The position numbers and the translations under genes are program-made. DNA of 64,000 nt from Trichobilharzia szidati (lineage: Eukaryota > Platyhelminthes > Trematoda > Strigeidida > Schistosomatidae). Location: contig OX235279.1 in NCBI GenBank assembly GCA_944472155.2, positions 155,890,199 to 155,954,198 of the forward strand, written 5' to 3'. Shown here one piece after another: positions 34,384-46,344 of the stretch. A model generated the notes under the pieces. That model was not told where the DNA came from and did not search any database. It saw only the letters and a list, made by a program, of their open reading frames with translations. Position 1 is the stretch's first letter. Each line of letters opens with the position of its first letter.

Positions 34384-35355
34384 ATGCGTTATCTTCTCAA
34401 TTCAGTAAACTGAAAATCCCCATAGTGTAATCAGAAGAAGGTGATATCTAAGCAAGCAGTTGTTTCCCATAACTTCTTCCTTAGGCTCTCCAGTTGTAAA
34501 TCCATGGAAAATTAGAATATAAATAGCCAACCAGTGAAGGTAAATGAAAATTATATCAAAGAGTGTCTGTATCGGGGCACATGTATAAGATGGAATGATG
34601 GTTCGTTAGTCAACATTGACTGCACACTTTATGCACATTCAATTGACAATCAAATAAGATAAAATGTGAATAGACAAGTGGATGTGTGACCTACTAGTGC
34701 ATTTATAGTCAACAGAATATAAGTCCTATTTGGGCGGGAGAGGGTGGTGAGTTGTACTCATTTGTGTGTGTGTGTGAGAGAGAGAGAGATAATATTGCAA
34801 CAAAATGCGCACAAACGAATACCAACAAATGAGGAACACTGACTGTGAGTTCAAGGGTTGACAGATAACAAGTGTAATGATAAAATAAACAGCCTTAATT
34901 GCGGACTGTAATAAAATACTAGAGACAATGATAAGTAGCTTACAAGTCTCCAGACAGTAGCTGTCACGTTTATCTGCGTTGATACATGATAAGGATAATA
35001 ATGTAGTAAAGTGACCTAGATGAAAAGGAATAAGATAGGCATAATACAACATGAAAATATGATATGATTATGTCTCTGATGTCGTTGTTGTTTATCTAGT
35101 ATTCTACGAATTGATGTAATAATGCCAATAAAGATAAACAAAATGATGTTTTTAAGGGTAGAGTTGAAGTGGGTGAATTACAAAACTTTAGAAAATTATT
35201 ACATAAGTGAATTGGTGTTGACATTTCCAAATAGCAGGTCAAGTGTTGTCTAAACAATGCAGAGTACGATGATGAAAGAAATAAAGAAGACGAGGATGGA
35301 GTGAAGTGGAATGAATTCAAGTTGTAAAATTGGATGAAATAAGAGGACATTACTA

Positions 35356-35670
35356 TGACTAAGGCGAAGAAAGGCGATTAGCAAATCGTTTTTTGAACAC
35401 AGTTTAAGTTTGCATCCATATATAGCTAGAGCTCCGGCTAAGTATACGTGGAGAAGATGTAAGCTTTTGGAGTGCTTGGATATGGTCCTGTAAATAACTT
35501 TGAAGGACAAATCACATGAGGCTGAATGACATGACTCCACAAAGTGAAGACTTCGTCATTGTATGCTCGCCTTTCACTAACCAAACCCGGTGGTGTTCAG
35601 TCACGCGGTTACGAAGAACACGCTCACAACGTCCAATGTAATCAGCTCCATACGGGCGTGTGTATGTGCA
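35356..35670 (-). pseudogene. PLE GIY-YIG endonuclease relic (L2)
   Basis: Complement of 7398-7712 (YGADYIGRCERVLRNRV, FKVIYRTISKHSK). Confidence 0.7.
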
Positions 35671-35939
35671 CATTCAGGTGGACATAAGTTCGAGTTTATC
35701 CTTGAGGTAGTGTCAAACTATATCTCGGCTGGTAAATGTTAAATGCCAAAACGCTGTATAAAAGTAGCGTTTAATATATTTGGATGAACGATATTTACTC
35801 ACTGCAGTGAAAGCGACACATCTGAACACCGAACTCATGAACAGTTTCTTCTCTAGTACTATGATTTGGCTGAGGACGGTTCTGAGAATTTCAGCGAGCC
35901 AACGAGACCAAATCTAAGGAAACATTATCTTTAGGACAC

Positions 35940-36320
35940 TCTTGACTCCGTGAGTTACCTTGATGGAATTCATGTGACCGGTAAGTGTATGATGTCATTA
36001 GATGTTTTCAACTATACCACTAGTAGAAACCGTGTCATTTATGGGGTTACACTGATCTTAAAAGCATTAAAATTGGATTGCCAACTAACTTTGTAAAGCG
36101 GCTTTTGTTGAGATGAACGCTTAATGCGCAGTTTAGTTTTAAAGATGTCTTCTACAATAAAACGGATGGAGTAGCCATGGAGTATCGTTTAGGACTTCTC
36201 CTAGAGAATGTCTTCACAACGAGCTTAGGCAATCGTCCAGGGTGAAAATGTATCTCGATTCTGCGTAAGCATAAGAAATATATAGATGAAATCTTCAACT
36301 CTTGAATGCTCAACTGCAAC
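35940..36320 (+). pseudogene. PLE reverse transcriptase relic, motifs A-C (left arm)
   Basis: Frames read GKCMMSLDVFNYTT (motif A), TNFVKRLLLR then FSFKDVFYNKTDGVAMEYRLGLLLENVF (motif B', normally GVAMGSPLGPLLANIF) and KKYIDEIF (motif C, normally RYVDDIF). Order and spacing fit a PLE RT, with stops and at least one shift. Mirrored at 44027-44410. Confidence 0.72.
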
Positions 36321-36386
36321 CTATGAAGATCTAGAAGATTGTCTGAGAACGAACAGGTCAATCACGAGTGATAGGCTTTGATATAT
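36303..36386 (+). repeat. ~85-bp dispersed module, copy 1
   Basis: TTGAATGCTCAACTGCAACC through GGTCAATCACGAGTGATA to TTTGATATAT. It recurs in direct orientation at 38849-38934 and mirrored at 41413-41498 and 43961-44044. Confidence 0.8.
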
Positions 36387-36811
36387 GTAAGAAAAATTCA
36401 GCGAAGAAAATTTTCTTTATCGACGAAATCATCTTCAGAGGCTGTGCAGTCATATTTATACTTACCAAAAATGTATAGTGGTCTATTATTGAGTAATAGA
36501 TGCTGACACAGTTGATATAATTACTCGGAGGTGTCTTTAGAAGTAAAAAACTAAGTTATAAATTATGTGGTACTCAACGGCACAAAGATAGAAATTTGAT
36601 AAGGGTTAAAATTGCTATTGAGTGAGAATAAAGGCAGTTCAGTGTCAATTTAACAAGTGTGAAGAGGGTGTGAAAATGTACAAAAGGAACATATGAGAGT
36701 AAAAGTAGTGAATTAATTATTAAAGCAAAAGCAAACTAAAAGTAAAATTAAAAATTAAAGGAGGAAAAGAAAAAAATCAAAATGTTTTACAGGGAACGAC
36801 TAGTGAAGAGG
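36387..36811. other. No recognisable gene (left arm)
   Basis: AT-rich leader-like DNA next to PLE relics; includes an AAAATTTTC hairpin at about 36402-36416 and CGACGAAATCATCTTCAGAG. Nothing else recognised. Confidence 0.4.
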
Positions 36812-37448
36812 TTAAGACCAAGGTAGAATAAGAGACTGGACAAACTTTTTCTGTATACAGAGTTCGGGGTTGTATTGACGAGTTGCCAGCACCTCCGCCA
36901 TACACAAAAGCCGAAACCTGATGCCCTTTATACCATCTGGCCTCACCTTGTAGATGATCTTGAAAGACGACTCTAGTGGAGCTGCGTGGCCTGAGTTCAC
37001 CAAGTGCTCGAGAATTGAACTAGTAATTGTCTTGCATTTTCCTTTTGCTAACCATGCCGGATAATGTTCAGCGATGCTTTTGGAAAGTGTGTGCTCCACA
37101 CGAGCAGGTGAACTTATAAACACACATTGAAGTGGCCTAAAGCGGCAGTTTGTCCTCCACACATCCGTGGAACATTTGTCGGCTGTAGAAATTGATACGT
37201 AGCTCAGTCATAGAGAAGGCTTTCCTCAGTGATCTGTTTTTCTCGATGAATCTTGGAGGATATCCATTCACCAGACTGAAAGTGGGTAGCATGCTATGCT
37301 GCCATATAGATGTGTTGTTATCCTGATTGATAAGGTTTGGGCAGGTAGGTAGTAAGTAAGTAGGTGAGCGCCTTGTAGAAATACGGCTGACTGGATTGAG
37401 CTGACGACTTCCAGCAGATGGGTGCATACACTTGAATCCAGCCACCAC
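36812..37448 (-). pseudogene. PLE family 3: C-terminal region, GIY-YIG (left arm)
   Basis: Two overlapping frames read NGYPPRFIEKNR (post-RT), then after a shift CVFISSPARVEHTLSKSIAEHYPAWL, SSILEHLVNSGH, SSFKIIYKVRPDGIKGIRFR and CMAEVLATRQYNPELCIQKKFVQSL. This is a PLE GIY-YIG C-terminus from before the YIG motif to the end, with the YIG box itself largely deleted. Mirrored at 42900-43536. Confidence 0.75.
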
Positions 37449-37954
37449 TTAACCCTGCTTCATTCAACCTGAGCAGCTGGTGTGTAGTATCACCGTGAAA
37501 AGTCTGTATTTGTGTCGATGTGCACAGCTTATAATGCCTTCGACGTGGATGTTTTCACGTATTGATGATAAGTATGCTGGCTCCATAACATCGTTAATAA
37601 TAAACACACCTTTGAGGATCCGCAAGTATCGAATTCTCCCTTCAATATCTGGGGTGGTATTGAGTATGGTTCGGCCACCAGGTTATGTGTGGCGGGCTTA
37701 AGAGTCAGCAGATGGGCAGTGTGGCTGGCCAAAGCTCGGGTCTAGCAGGACAGACGGCCACACAGTAATCATTAGCCTAACTTCTATTTGAAGCCAACAG
37801 AAGGCGAGCTCGAATCTACTCAAGCAGCCTAGATAACTGGTTTCCCAGAATTGGTCAGCCTGTCCTGCTCAAATTTCGCCTTCTATTTTGTAAAGGTAGA
37901 CTGCAATCTACATATTCCTTTGATTCTTCGTCTCTGGCTTTGTTTTTGATTCCT
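37449..37954. other. Unrecognised segment (left arm)
   Basis: Contains short open frames on both strands (37480-37701 +, 37529-37732 -). No motif recognised. Mirrored at about 42393-42899. Confidence 0.4.
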
Positions 37955-38250
37955 ACCTACATTAGACTCAATACTCAATAACATGCTGAAATTTCCATAC
38001 TGTATCGACAATATTGATTGAAGGAAACCCACTGTTATCATTATCATTATCACTATTGTTCTTATTTTCTGCTCTGCACATTTTTGACTTCATTCCTACT
38101 GTTAATGTGGACAAGTTCCTGTGATTGCTTTTATTTGTGTTTTCAGTGAATTAGGTGCAGTATTGTAACAAATGCTGAGAATTCCATACTGGTTTATAAG
38201 TACTGATTTTGGGATAAGGTAGATTATTATTATTAGTAGTAGTAGTATTA
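37955..38250 (+). mobile_element. Diverged 3' UTR and tail of the non-LTR family (left arm)
   Basis: Matches the 3' UTR at 28385-28745: ATAACATGCTGAAATTTCC, a TTATCA repeat, TTTTTGACTTCATTCC, GAGAATTCCATACTG and an ATT/AGT triplet tail. Clearly older than the 28-kb copy. Mirrored at 42097-42392. Confidence 0.75.
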
Positions 38251-38659
38251 TTCAGTTGGAAGTTTCATTGAGTGTGATGTCTGACTTTCGGATGATTGAA
38301 AGTGACTTTGAAATATCCATTTCTGAGGAGGTGGCTTGTTTAGTCATTTCCAAAGTCAGATTATATGGATTCGACTGAGATGACGGGGGACTACGGTTTG
38401 CTCTACATAAGCACTACTTTGACCGGTCTGCTAATATTTCTGTATCCACCAGGTATAGAGACGTGTGTTCGCAACGTATGAGATCGTCAACGAGATGAGA
38501 GAAACAATGCTTTCACTTTGAAATGGTCAAATATACATAGAAAATAAGAGTTAGGTGATAAAACGCCTGTCTATGTGAAAGGATCTGTGAATACAAATAC
38601 TGATTACTGACTACTCAATTGAAAAGTCAGCACACATATATGGTCAGACCTTGTGGTGG

Positions 38660-38845
38660 ACAATAATGACGCTTGAACTCGGGTTTCAGCGACAACTTCC
38701 ATGGGTTTATTTACCAAAATTGACTTGGTTCGTGCTTGTCACATTATTCCAGTGTCTGAGGAAGACACACGTAAAAGAGCCATTACAACCGCATCTGGAG
38801 ATCCTAGGACATGTCATTGACAGCTACGGGATCCCACCACCTTTA
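38660..38845 (+). pseudogene. Gypsy reverse transcriptase relic with internal deletion (left arm)
   Basis: Reads GLFTKIDLVRACHIIPVSEEDTRKRAITT, matching the Gypsy element's [16 protein letters not shown] (RT motif A region), then jumps to LGHVIDSYGIPP (matching [13 protein letters not shown]). The ~90 codons between, including the YIDD box, are gone. Mirrored at 41502-41687. Confidence 0.78.
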
Positions 38846-38848
38846 ACC

Positions 38849-38934
38849 TTTGAATACTCAACTGCAACCTACGAAGTTCTATACGATTGTCTGAGAGCGA
38901 ACAGGTCAATCACGAGTGATAAGCTTTGATATAT
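38849..38934 (+). repeat. ~85-bp dispersed module, copy 2
   Basis: See 36303-36386. Here it is fused directly to the Gypsy relic and followed by an AT dinucleotide run. Confidence 0.8.
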
Positions 38935-38945
38935 ATATATATATG

Positions 38946-39387
38946 TATTCCTGCTACTCTTTTTTATTATTCATCAGATGTGCTTAGTTGTACAAGGATA
39001 ATCCACGTTTATCTTAAATGCAGTTTCTATGACATCTCTGCTGTCACTAGACACTGCTGGTGTCGTTTAATAGTAGAAGGCAAGAGATATGGAAAAGGAA
39101 TACTCATTTGGAATTGGATATCTCTATGTAGCGAAATATGTACACCTTATCTGCATCATCATTTCCTCAGATCTTCCATGTTGTGTAACTTCTTCCCTTC
39201 CTCCGTATTGTGTTTCTTTGTCTTCTTTCCGTGTCTCCGATGTTTTGCCACAACGCTGAGTCATTTGCTCTCTTTGACGTCAAATCCATCTCTCCCCTAT
39301 TTGATATATTTTATGCCAGTCGACGTCTCTTATACACTACTGGGAAGTCTTGTCAGCAGTGCACACGCCACAGTAGTAATATGGTTA
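38946..39387. other. Innermost arm segment of inverted repeat 2
   Basis: About 440 bp, mirrored at 40960-41401, with frames on both strands but no recognised motif. It sits between the two Gypsy relics and begins and is followed (39412) by similar CCTGCTRCTCTTT blocks, so it might be an LTR or an insertion. Confidence 0.4.
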
Positions 39388-40959
39388 TAGGTTTTTAAGA
39401 GGCTTGAATTCCTGCTGCTCTTTCTGGTTGAGATGTTATAAATTACAAGCGTCCCTCACTCCACCACTCGAAGATTCCATCGAACCCGCTGGAGCATACC
39501 CGAAACTCTCTGCTGTTGAACGAGGTAATTTCACAGAGAGTGTTAGTATTGACCGGCTGAAGCCGCTCTTTCTCGACAACGATCCCACCCACATGGAGAT
39601 AGAAGGGCTTCCACAAACGTTAGTTGACAGCACGCTTACCGATGTGAAAACTATTAAGACTGGTAAGCAAGTTAAATGGGTTGAACCGTTAACCTGTGAA
39701 GTCTTTCTAGCAAGACTATGTCACGCAGAATTGGCAGACTAAATACTTAAATCCACCTGATCCCTATAGAAACACTAATTCGCTAATTAATTTTCGTTTT
39801 TTCCAAAAATATTTTATATAGAAACAAAACTCTTATAAAAACTGAATAATAAGTACATGAAGGGTTCGTGTATTTTTTGAAAGATAACAAAAGGAAACAG
39901 GTTTTACTTATTTCGAAAGTCGTGTTACATTGGGTTGCATTTTATGTTAATTAAAACAGGATCGAAACCTCATGTCTTCATGAATAAACCGACACTGAGC
40001 CTAACGGAGAGACTTGGCAGAAATATAGAATTCTCGTCACACGGCTGGCTGAATGGGATCTTCTCATAAGCAAGCCAAACCTGGGTTAGTACGAGTCAAA
40101 TTCACCCTTCATCTTCTCCCCATAATCAAGTATTCCTCAGAGTATATTTCAAAGATGAATGAACAAAGCGAAAGAAAATGATATTGCACCAAAGATGACG
40201 TGAATTTAACTAGGCCCATGAAATTCAAGGCGATTTCTACCCATTTAGTGGTAGAAATAGTAGTAATATAATATACTACATTCAGTGTATTAATTTGAAT
40301 GTATTCAGTATTATCATTACAAGGAATGACAGGTCGATTGTCGTTAACACACAGAAAGGCTTTATACTTTCAGCCTTTACATAAACATGAATGCAGCTTG
40401 CCACTTAACTTGTTTGGTGTTTTGTTGCATACGTTGTCTCAGTCTCGTAAGCAGGTCATTTTAGAGACTGGTAATCTCTGCCGAGGATTCTTTACTCAGT
40501 GATGATGTATTATAGTTAGCTGGGTTCGTATATATTGAGTATTATTGGACATCCAAGAATTTCTAACACTTTCAAAAACCAGACATAAAAAATGTACAAA
40601 ATATGTGTTAATGAACAAGTATGGTAGACCAAAAGATGCCGGCCTTACAATCGAATTGGTAAAAGATATGTATTCAATATAGTTATACACAAAAAAAATA
40701 TAGAAAAAAAGAAACAAAAGGCGACCCCAGTGGTTACAGGACAAAAATCATGAGTAAGAAAACACCCTCTGATTGACGAGGTAGAATAGTAATGGCAAAA
40801 CGAAGAAACCTATTTATAAACCTGCCCATTTCATGCACCGTTTTATTTGAGCTTGTGGCGCATGAATACTAGTGGCAGGAGGGCATAAAAATGACTCCAA
40901 AATTTGTGCTCAGAACATCGACAGTGACAAAAACTGTCCCGAGTGTTCAACTACTCTAA
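39388..40959. other. Spacer of large inverted repeat 2
   Basis: Identity between arms ends at ATATGGTTA on both sides. The 1.57-kb spacer holds a Gypsy pol C-terminal relic (39404-39742) and otherwise AT-rich sequence without recognised genes (39743-40959). Confidence 0.85.
39404..39742 (+). pseudogene. Gypsy integrase C-terminus / pol end relic
   Basis: The frame (112 codons) contains VSIDRLKPLFLDND and TGKQVKWVEPL. These align with the end of the intact Gypsy polyprotein ([18 protein letters not shown] and [12 protein letters not shown]). The residues before it (DSIEPAGAYPKLSAVERGN) fit the GPY/F region poorly. It is probably the 3' part of the same old Gypsy copy as 38660-38845. Confidence 0.75.
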
Positions 40960-41501
40960 CCATATTACTACTGTGGCGTGTGCACTGCTGACAAGACTTC
41001 CCAGTAGTGTATAAGAGACGTCGACTGGCATAAAATATATCAAATAGGGGAGAGATGGATTTGACGTCAAAGAGAGCAAATGACTCAGCGTTGTGGCAAA
41101 ACATCGGAGACACGGAAAGAAGACAAAGAAACACAATACGGAGGAAGGGAAGAAGTTACACAACATGGAAGATCTGAGGAAATGATGATGCAGATAAGGT
41201 GTACATATTTCGCTACATAGAGATATCCAATTCCAAATGAGTATTCCTTTTCCATATCTCTTGCCTTCTACTATTAAACGACACCAGCAGTGTCTAGTGA
41301 CAGCAGAGATGTCATAGAAACTGCATTTAAGATAAACGTGGATTATCCTTGTACAACTAAGCACATCTGATGAATAATAAAAAAGAGTAGCAGGAATACA
41401 TATATATATATATATATATCAAAGCTTATCACTCGTGATTGACCTGTTCGCTCTCAGACAATCGTATAGAACTTCGTAGGTTGCAGTTGAGTATTCAAAG
41501 G

Positions 41502-41687
41502 TTAAAGGTGGTGGGATCCCGTAGCTGTCAATGACATGTCCTAGGATCTCCAGATGCGGTTGTAATGGCTCTTTTACGTGTGTCTTCCTCAGACACTGGA
41601 ATAATGTGACAAGCACGAACCAAGTCAATTTTGGTAAATAAACCCATGGAAGTTGTCGCTGAAACCCGAGTTCAAGCGTCATTATTG
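41502..41687 (-). pseudogene. Gypsy reverse transcriptase relic (right arm)
   Basis: Mirror of 38660-38845. Confidence 0.75.
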
Positions 41688-42096
41688 TCCACCACAAGGT
41701 CTGACCATATATGTGTGCTGACTTTTCAATTGAGTAGTCAGTAATCAGTATTTGTATTCACAGATCCTTTCACATAGACAGGCGTTTTATCACCTAACTC
41801 TTATTTTCTATGTATATTTGACCATTTCAAAGTGAAAGCATTGTTTCTCTCATCTCGTTGACGATCTCATACGTTGCGAACACACGTCTCTATACCTGGT
41901 GGATACAGAAATATTAGCAGACCGGTCAAAGTAGTGCTTATGTAGAGCAAACCGTAGTCCCCCGTCATCTCAGTCGAATCCATATAATCTGACTTTGGAA
42001 ATGACTAAACAAGCCACCTCCTCAGAAATGGATATTTCAAAGTCACTTTCAATCATCCGAAAGTCAGACATCACACTCAATGAAACTTCCAACTGA

Positions 42097-42392
42097 ATAA
42101 TACTACTACTACTAATAATAATAATCTACCTTATCCCAAAATCAGTACTTATAAACCAGTATGGAATTCTCAGCATTTGTTACAATACTGCACCTAATTC
42201 ACTGAAAACACAAATAAAAGCAATCACAGGAACTTGTCCACATTAACAGTAGGAATGAAGTCAAAAATGTGCAGAGCAGAAAATAAGAACAATAGTGATA
42301 ATGATAATGATAACAGTGGGTTTCCTTCAATCAATATTGTCGATACAGTATGGAAATTTCAGCATGTTATTGAGTATTGAGTCTAATGTAGG
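42097..42392 (-). mobile_element. Diverged non-LTR 3' UTR and tail (right arm)
   Basis: Mirror of 37955-38250. Confidence 0.75.
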
Positions 42393-42899
42393 TAGGAATC
42401 AAAAACAAAGCCAGAGACGAAGAATCAAAGGAATATGTAGATTGCAGTCTACCTTTACAAAATAGAAGGCGAAATTTGAGCAGGACAGGCTGACCAATTC
42501 TGGGAAACCAGTTATCTAGGCTGCTTGAGTAGATTCGAGCTCGCCTTCTGTTGGCTTCAAATAGAAGTTAGGCTAATGATTACTGTGTGGCCGTCTGTCC
42601 TGCTAGACCCGAGCTTTGGCCAGCCACACTGCCCATCTGCTGACTCTTAAGCCCGCCACACATAACCTGGTGGCCGAACCATACTCAATACCACCCCAGA
42701 TATTGAAGGGAGAATTCGATACTTGCGGATCCTCAAAGGTGTGTTTATTATTAACGATGTTATGGAGCCAGCATACTTATCATCAATACGTGAAAACATC
42801 CACGTCGAAGGCATTATAAGCTGTGCACATCGACACAAATACAGACTTTTCACGGTGATACTACACACCAGCTGCTCAGGTTGAATGAAGCAGGGTTAA

Positions 42900-43536
42900 G
42901 TGGTGGCTGGATTCAAGTGTATGCACCCATCTGCTGGAAGTCGTCAGCTCAATCCAGTCAGCCGTATTTCTACAAGGCGCTCACCTACTTACTTACTACC
43001 TACCTGCCCAAACCTTATCAATCAGGATAACAACACATCTATATGGCAGCATAGCATGCTACCCACTTTCAGTCTGGTGAATGGATATCCTCCAAGATTC
43101 ATCGAGAAAAACAGATCACTGAGGAAAGCCTTCTCTATGACTGAGCTACGTATCAATTTCTACAGCCGACAAATGTTCCACGGATGTGTGGAGGACAAAC
43201 TGCCGCTTTAGGCCACTTCAATGTGTGTTTATAAGTTCACCTGCTCGTGTGGAGCACACACTTTCCAAAAGCATCGCTGAACATTATCCGGCATGGTTAG
43301 CAAAAGGAAAATGCAAGACAATTACTAGTTCAATTCTCGAGCACTTGGTGAACTCAGGCCACGCAGCTCCACTAGAGTCGTCTTTCAAGATCATCTACAA
43401 GGTGAGGCCAGATGGTATAAAGGGCATCAGGTTTCGGCTTTTGTGTATGGCGGAGGTGCTGGCAACTCGTCAATACAACCCCGAACTCTGTATACAGAAA
43501 AAGTTTGTCCAGTCTCTTATTCTACCTTGGTCTTAA
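42900..43536 (+). pseudogene. PLE family 3: C-terminal region, GIY-YIG (right arm)
   Basis: Mirror of 36812-37448 (AEHYPAWLAKGKCK, SFKIIYKVRPDGIKG, CIQKKFVQSL). Confidence 0.75.
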
Positions 43537-44026
43537 CCTCTTCACTAGTCGTTCCCTGTAAAACATTTTGATTTTTTTCTTTTCCTCCTTTAATTTTTAA
43601 TTTTACTTTTAGTTTGCTTTTGCTTTAATAATTAATTCACTACTTTTACTCTCATATGTTCCTTTTGTACATTTTCACACCCTCTTCACACTTGTTAAAT
43701 TGACACTGAACTGCCTTTATTCTCACTCAATAGCAATTTTAACCTTATCAAATTTCTATCTTTGTGCCGTTGAGTACCACATAATTTATAACTTAGTTTT
43801 TTACTTCTAAAGACACCTCCGAGTAATTATATCAACTGTGTCAGCATCTATTACTCAATAATAGACCACTATACATTTTTGGTAAGTATAAATATGACTG
43901 CACAGCCTCTGAAGATGATTTCGTCGATAAAGAAAATTTTCTTCGCTGAATTTTTCTTACATATATCAAAGCCTATCACTCGTGATTGACCTGTTCGTTC
44001 TCAGACAATCTTCTAGATCTTCATAG

Positions 44027-44410
44027 GTTGCAGTTGAGCATTCAAGAGTTGAAGATTTCATCTATATATTTCTTATGCTTACGCAGAATCGAGATACATT
44101 TTCACCCTGGACGATTGCCTAAGCTCGTTGTGAAGACATTCTCTAGGAGAAGTCCTAAACGATACTCCATGGCTACTCCATCCGTTTTATTGTAGAAGAC
44201 ATCTTTAAAACTAAACTGCGCATTAAGCGTTCATCTCAACAAAAGCCGCTTTACAAAGTTAGTTGGCAATCCAATTTTAATGCTTTTAAGATCAGTGTAA
44301 CCCCATAAATGACACGGTTTCTACTAGTGGTATAGTTGAAAACATCTAATGACATCATACACTTACCGGTCACATGAATTCCATCAAGGTAACTCACGGA
44401 GTCAAGAGTG
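44027..44410 (-). pseudogene. PLE reverse transcriptase relic, motifs A-C (right arm)
   Basis: Mirror of 35940-36320. Confidence 0.7.
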
Positions 44411-44676
44411 TCCTAAAGATAATGTTTCCTTAGATTTGGTCTCGTTGGCTCGCTGAAATTCTCAGAACCGTCCTCAGCCAAATCATAGTACTAGAGAAGA
44501 AACTGTTCATGAGTTCGGTGTTCAGATGTGTCGCTTTCACTGCAGTGAGTAAATATCGTTCATCCAAATATATTAAACGCTACTTTTATACAGCGTTTTG
44601 GCATTTAACATTTACCAGCCGAGATATAGTTTGACACTACCTCAAGGATAAACTCGAACTTATGTCCACCTGAATG

Positions 44677-44991
44677 TGCACATACACACGCCCGTATGGA
44701 GCTGATTACATTGGACGTTGTGAGCGTGTTCTTCGTAACCGCGTGACTGAACACCACCGGGTTTGGTTAGTGAAAGGCGAGCATACAATGACGAAGTCTT
44801 CACTTTGTGGAGTCATGTCATTCAGCCTCATGTGATTTGTCCTTCAAAGTTATTTACAGGACCATATCCAAGCACTCCAAAAGCTTACATCTTCTCCACG
44901 TATACTTAGCCGGAGCTCTAGCTATATATGGATGCAAACTTAAACTGTGTTCAAAAAACGATTTGCTAATCGCCTTTCTTCGCCTTAGTCA
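44677..44991 (+). pseudogene. PLE GIY-YIG endonuclease relic (L3)
   Basis: Same as 7398-7712. Confidence 0.7.
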
Positions 44992-45963
44992 TAGTAATGT
45001 CCTCTTATTTCATCCAATTTTACAACTTGAATTCATTCCACTTCACTCCATCCTCGTCTTCTTTATTTCTTTCATCATCGTACTCTGCATTGTTTAGACA
45101 ACACTTGACCTGCTATTTGGAAATGTCAACACCAATTCACTTATGTAATAATTTTCTAAAGTTTTGTAATTCACCCACTTCAACTCTACCCTTAAAAACA
45201 TCATTTTGTTTATCTTTATTGGCATTATTACATCAATTCGTAGAATACTAGATAAACAACAACGACATCAGAGACATAATCATATCATATTTTCATGTTG
45301 TATTATGCCTATCTTATTCCTTTTCATCTAGGTCACTTTACTACATTATTATCCTTATCATGTATCAACGCAGATAAACGTGACAGCTACTGTCTGGAGA
45401 CTTGTAAGCTACTTATCATTGTCTCTAGTATTTTATTACAGTCCGCAATTAAGGCTGTTTATTTTATCATTACACTTGTTATCTGTCAACCCTTGAACTC
45501 ACAGTCAGTGTTCCTCATTTGTTGGTATTCGTTTGTGCGCATTTTGTTGCAATATTATCTCTCTCTCTCTCACACACACACACAAATGAGTACAACTCAC
45601 CACCCTCTCCCGCCCAAATAGGACTTATATTCTGTTGACTATAAATGCACTAGTAGGTCACACATCCACTTGTCTATTCACATTTTATCTTATTTGATTG
45701 TCAATTGAATGTGCATAAAGTGTGCAGTCAATGTTGACTAACGAACCATCATTCCATCTTATACATGTGCCCCGATACAGACACTCTTTGATATAATTTT
45801 CATTTACCTTCACTGGTTGGCTATTTATATTCTAATTTTCCATGGATTTACAACTGGAGAGCCTAAGGAAGAAGTTATGGGAAACAACTGCTTGCTTAGA
45901 TATCACCTTCTTCTGATTACACTATGGGGATTTTCAGTTTACTGAATTGAGAAGATAACGCAT

Positions 45964-46344
45964 TAAATGTGCTAGGAATCTGTGAGAGACGGTGGAATGG
46001 CAGTGGACTTCCCCCAATTGGTAATTAGAGAGTCAACAATCTCACCCAGTCACCCAAGCGACAACCGCGAACACACTGACTGAGTTGCTATCATGATGTC
46101 AGAAACAGCAACCAAAGCTTTCACGCAGTTGGAGGCAATCTCCCTCAGGATATTGAAAGCAAGATTCAACTCAAAACAAAGGGAAGTTACAATTATCCAA
46201 AGCTACGTGCCCACAAACAACGGAGACCAAGAGAAGAAGAGAGATTTCTATTGACAAATGCAGACAGCAGTGGATAGGAACCCGAATGGTGACATCAAAA
46301 TCCTGGTTGGTGATATGAATGATGACGGTAAAAAGCGTGTGTAT
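45964..46344 (+). pseudogene. RTE-type APE endonuclease relic (L3)
   Basis: Same as 8685-9065. Confidence 0.7.

Larger units (their letters stand above)
28923..35914 (-). repeat. Seven-kilobase module, copy L2 (inverted)
   Basis: Complement of L1; coordinate sum about 43068 (for example 8892/34176, 11269/31799, 13270/29799). Carries the same four relic genes in opposite orientation. Confidence 0.92.
23354..39387. repeat. Large inverted repeat 2, left arm
   Basis: The left arm matches the complement of 40960-59990. The coordinate sum is about 80347 from the centre to the N gap (for example 36152/44195, 33841/46506, 29487/50860), then 78130 between the gap and the Gypsy insertion, then 83344 to the right end. 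The steps are explained by the gap and by the insertion. It contains PLE relics, module L2, two non-LTR elements and a Gypsy relic. Confidence 0.92.

Noticed and set aside
38926..39390. 154-codon frame in the innermost arm
   Set aside because: Hydrophobic low-complexity translation without motif; the mirrored copy shows no sign of protein-level selection that I can see.
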